A stretch of DNA of 64,000 nt from Ensifer sp. PDNC004 (GTDB lineage Bacteria > Pseudomonadota > Alphaproteobacteria > Rhizobiales > Rhizobiaceae). Of this stretch, positions 63,997 through 64,000 are shown piece by piece. A program made the translations under genes and the position numbers. The notes under the pieces were generated by a model that did not search any database, was not told where the DNA came from, and worked only from the letters and a program-made list of their open reading frames with translations. The number at the start of each line of letters is the position of its first letter. Positions within the stretch are counted from its first letter, which is position 1. Location of the stretch: assembly GCF_016919405.1 (NCBI RefSeq), contig NZ_CP070353.1, positions 744,001-808,000 on the forward strand, given 5' to 3'.

Positions 63997-64000
63997 GACC

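Overview
The window reads as chromosomal DNA of a Sinorhizobium/Ensifer-type alphaproteobacterium (Rhizobiaceae). It is GC-rich, intact throughout, and carries a rhizobial gene order: moaA, fumC, gph, rpiA, gor, a class II DAHP synthase, nadE, bluB, sinI/sinR next to a malic enzyme with a phosphotransacetylase-like tail, mlaEFD, hemF, and two ABC exporters followed by the cytochrome bc1 operon. From memory this order resembles the S. meliloti chromosome; no comparison was run. No tRNA, rRNA, CRISPR array, insertion sequence or prophage was seen.

Layout. 1-6.6 kb: molybdenum cofactor genes (mobB fragment, mobA, moaA), an EamA transporter whose stop codon lies inside the mobA ribosome site, a chemoreceptor and a DUF971 protein. 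6.6-10.8 kb: a MarR regulator divergent from an alpha/beta hydrolase across two palindromes 20 bp apart, a flavin-type pyridoxamine oxidase-like protein, an M15 peptidase and a diguanylate cyclase. 10.9-21.8 kb: fumC, an L,D-transpeptidase preceded by an overlapping 44-codon ORF, gph, rpiA, a DUF2059 protein, glutathione reductase, a LysR regulator and DAHP synthase. 21.8-28.5 kb: a GFA protein, an unrecognised winged-helix protein, an orphan TadE/TadG-like pair, DUF1003 and an LtaS-like phosphoglycerol transferase. 28.7-35.3 kb: NAD synthetase, a small membrane protein, a beta-propeller protein, a large ankyrin protein and a membrane GGDEF protein. 35.3-38.5 kb: a LacI regulator divergent from a PhyH-type dioxygenase and an SDR. 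38.6-45.9 kb: a cobalamin riboswitch with bluB, a DUF2865 protein, sinI/sinR with a lux-box-like palindrome, the malic enzyme and an LpxH-like phosphoesterase. 46-52.6 kb: an MFS permease overlapping a dipeptide epimerase tail to tail, then the Mla lipid-transport operon. 52.6-56.5 kb: a BON protein, a small secreted protein, hemF, SoxR with a SoxR box shared with a flavin reductase, and trmL. 56.7-64 kb: a leader ORF with attenuator-like hairpins ahead of two ABC exporters, then petABC with an FNR/FixK-like box upstream.

The content is mostly core metabolism, envelope maintenance and redox control; the regulatory DNA is the most interesting part. The best candidate for something undescribed is the leader at 56770-56951, an 18-codon ORF followed by mutually exclusive hairpins before an exporter gene. 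Next come the 44-codon ORF with a strong Shine-Dalgarno that overlaps the L,D-transpeptidase start, and the tandem operators of the MarR/hydrolase pair. All functional statements are read from motifs and context; no database search was possible.
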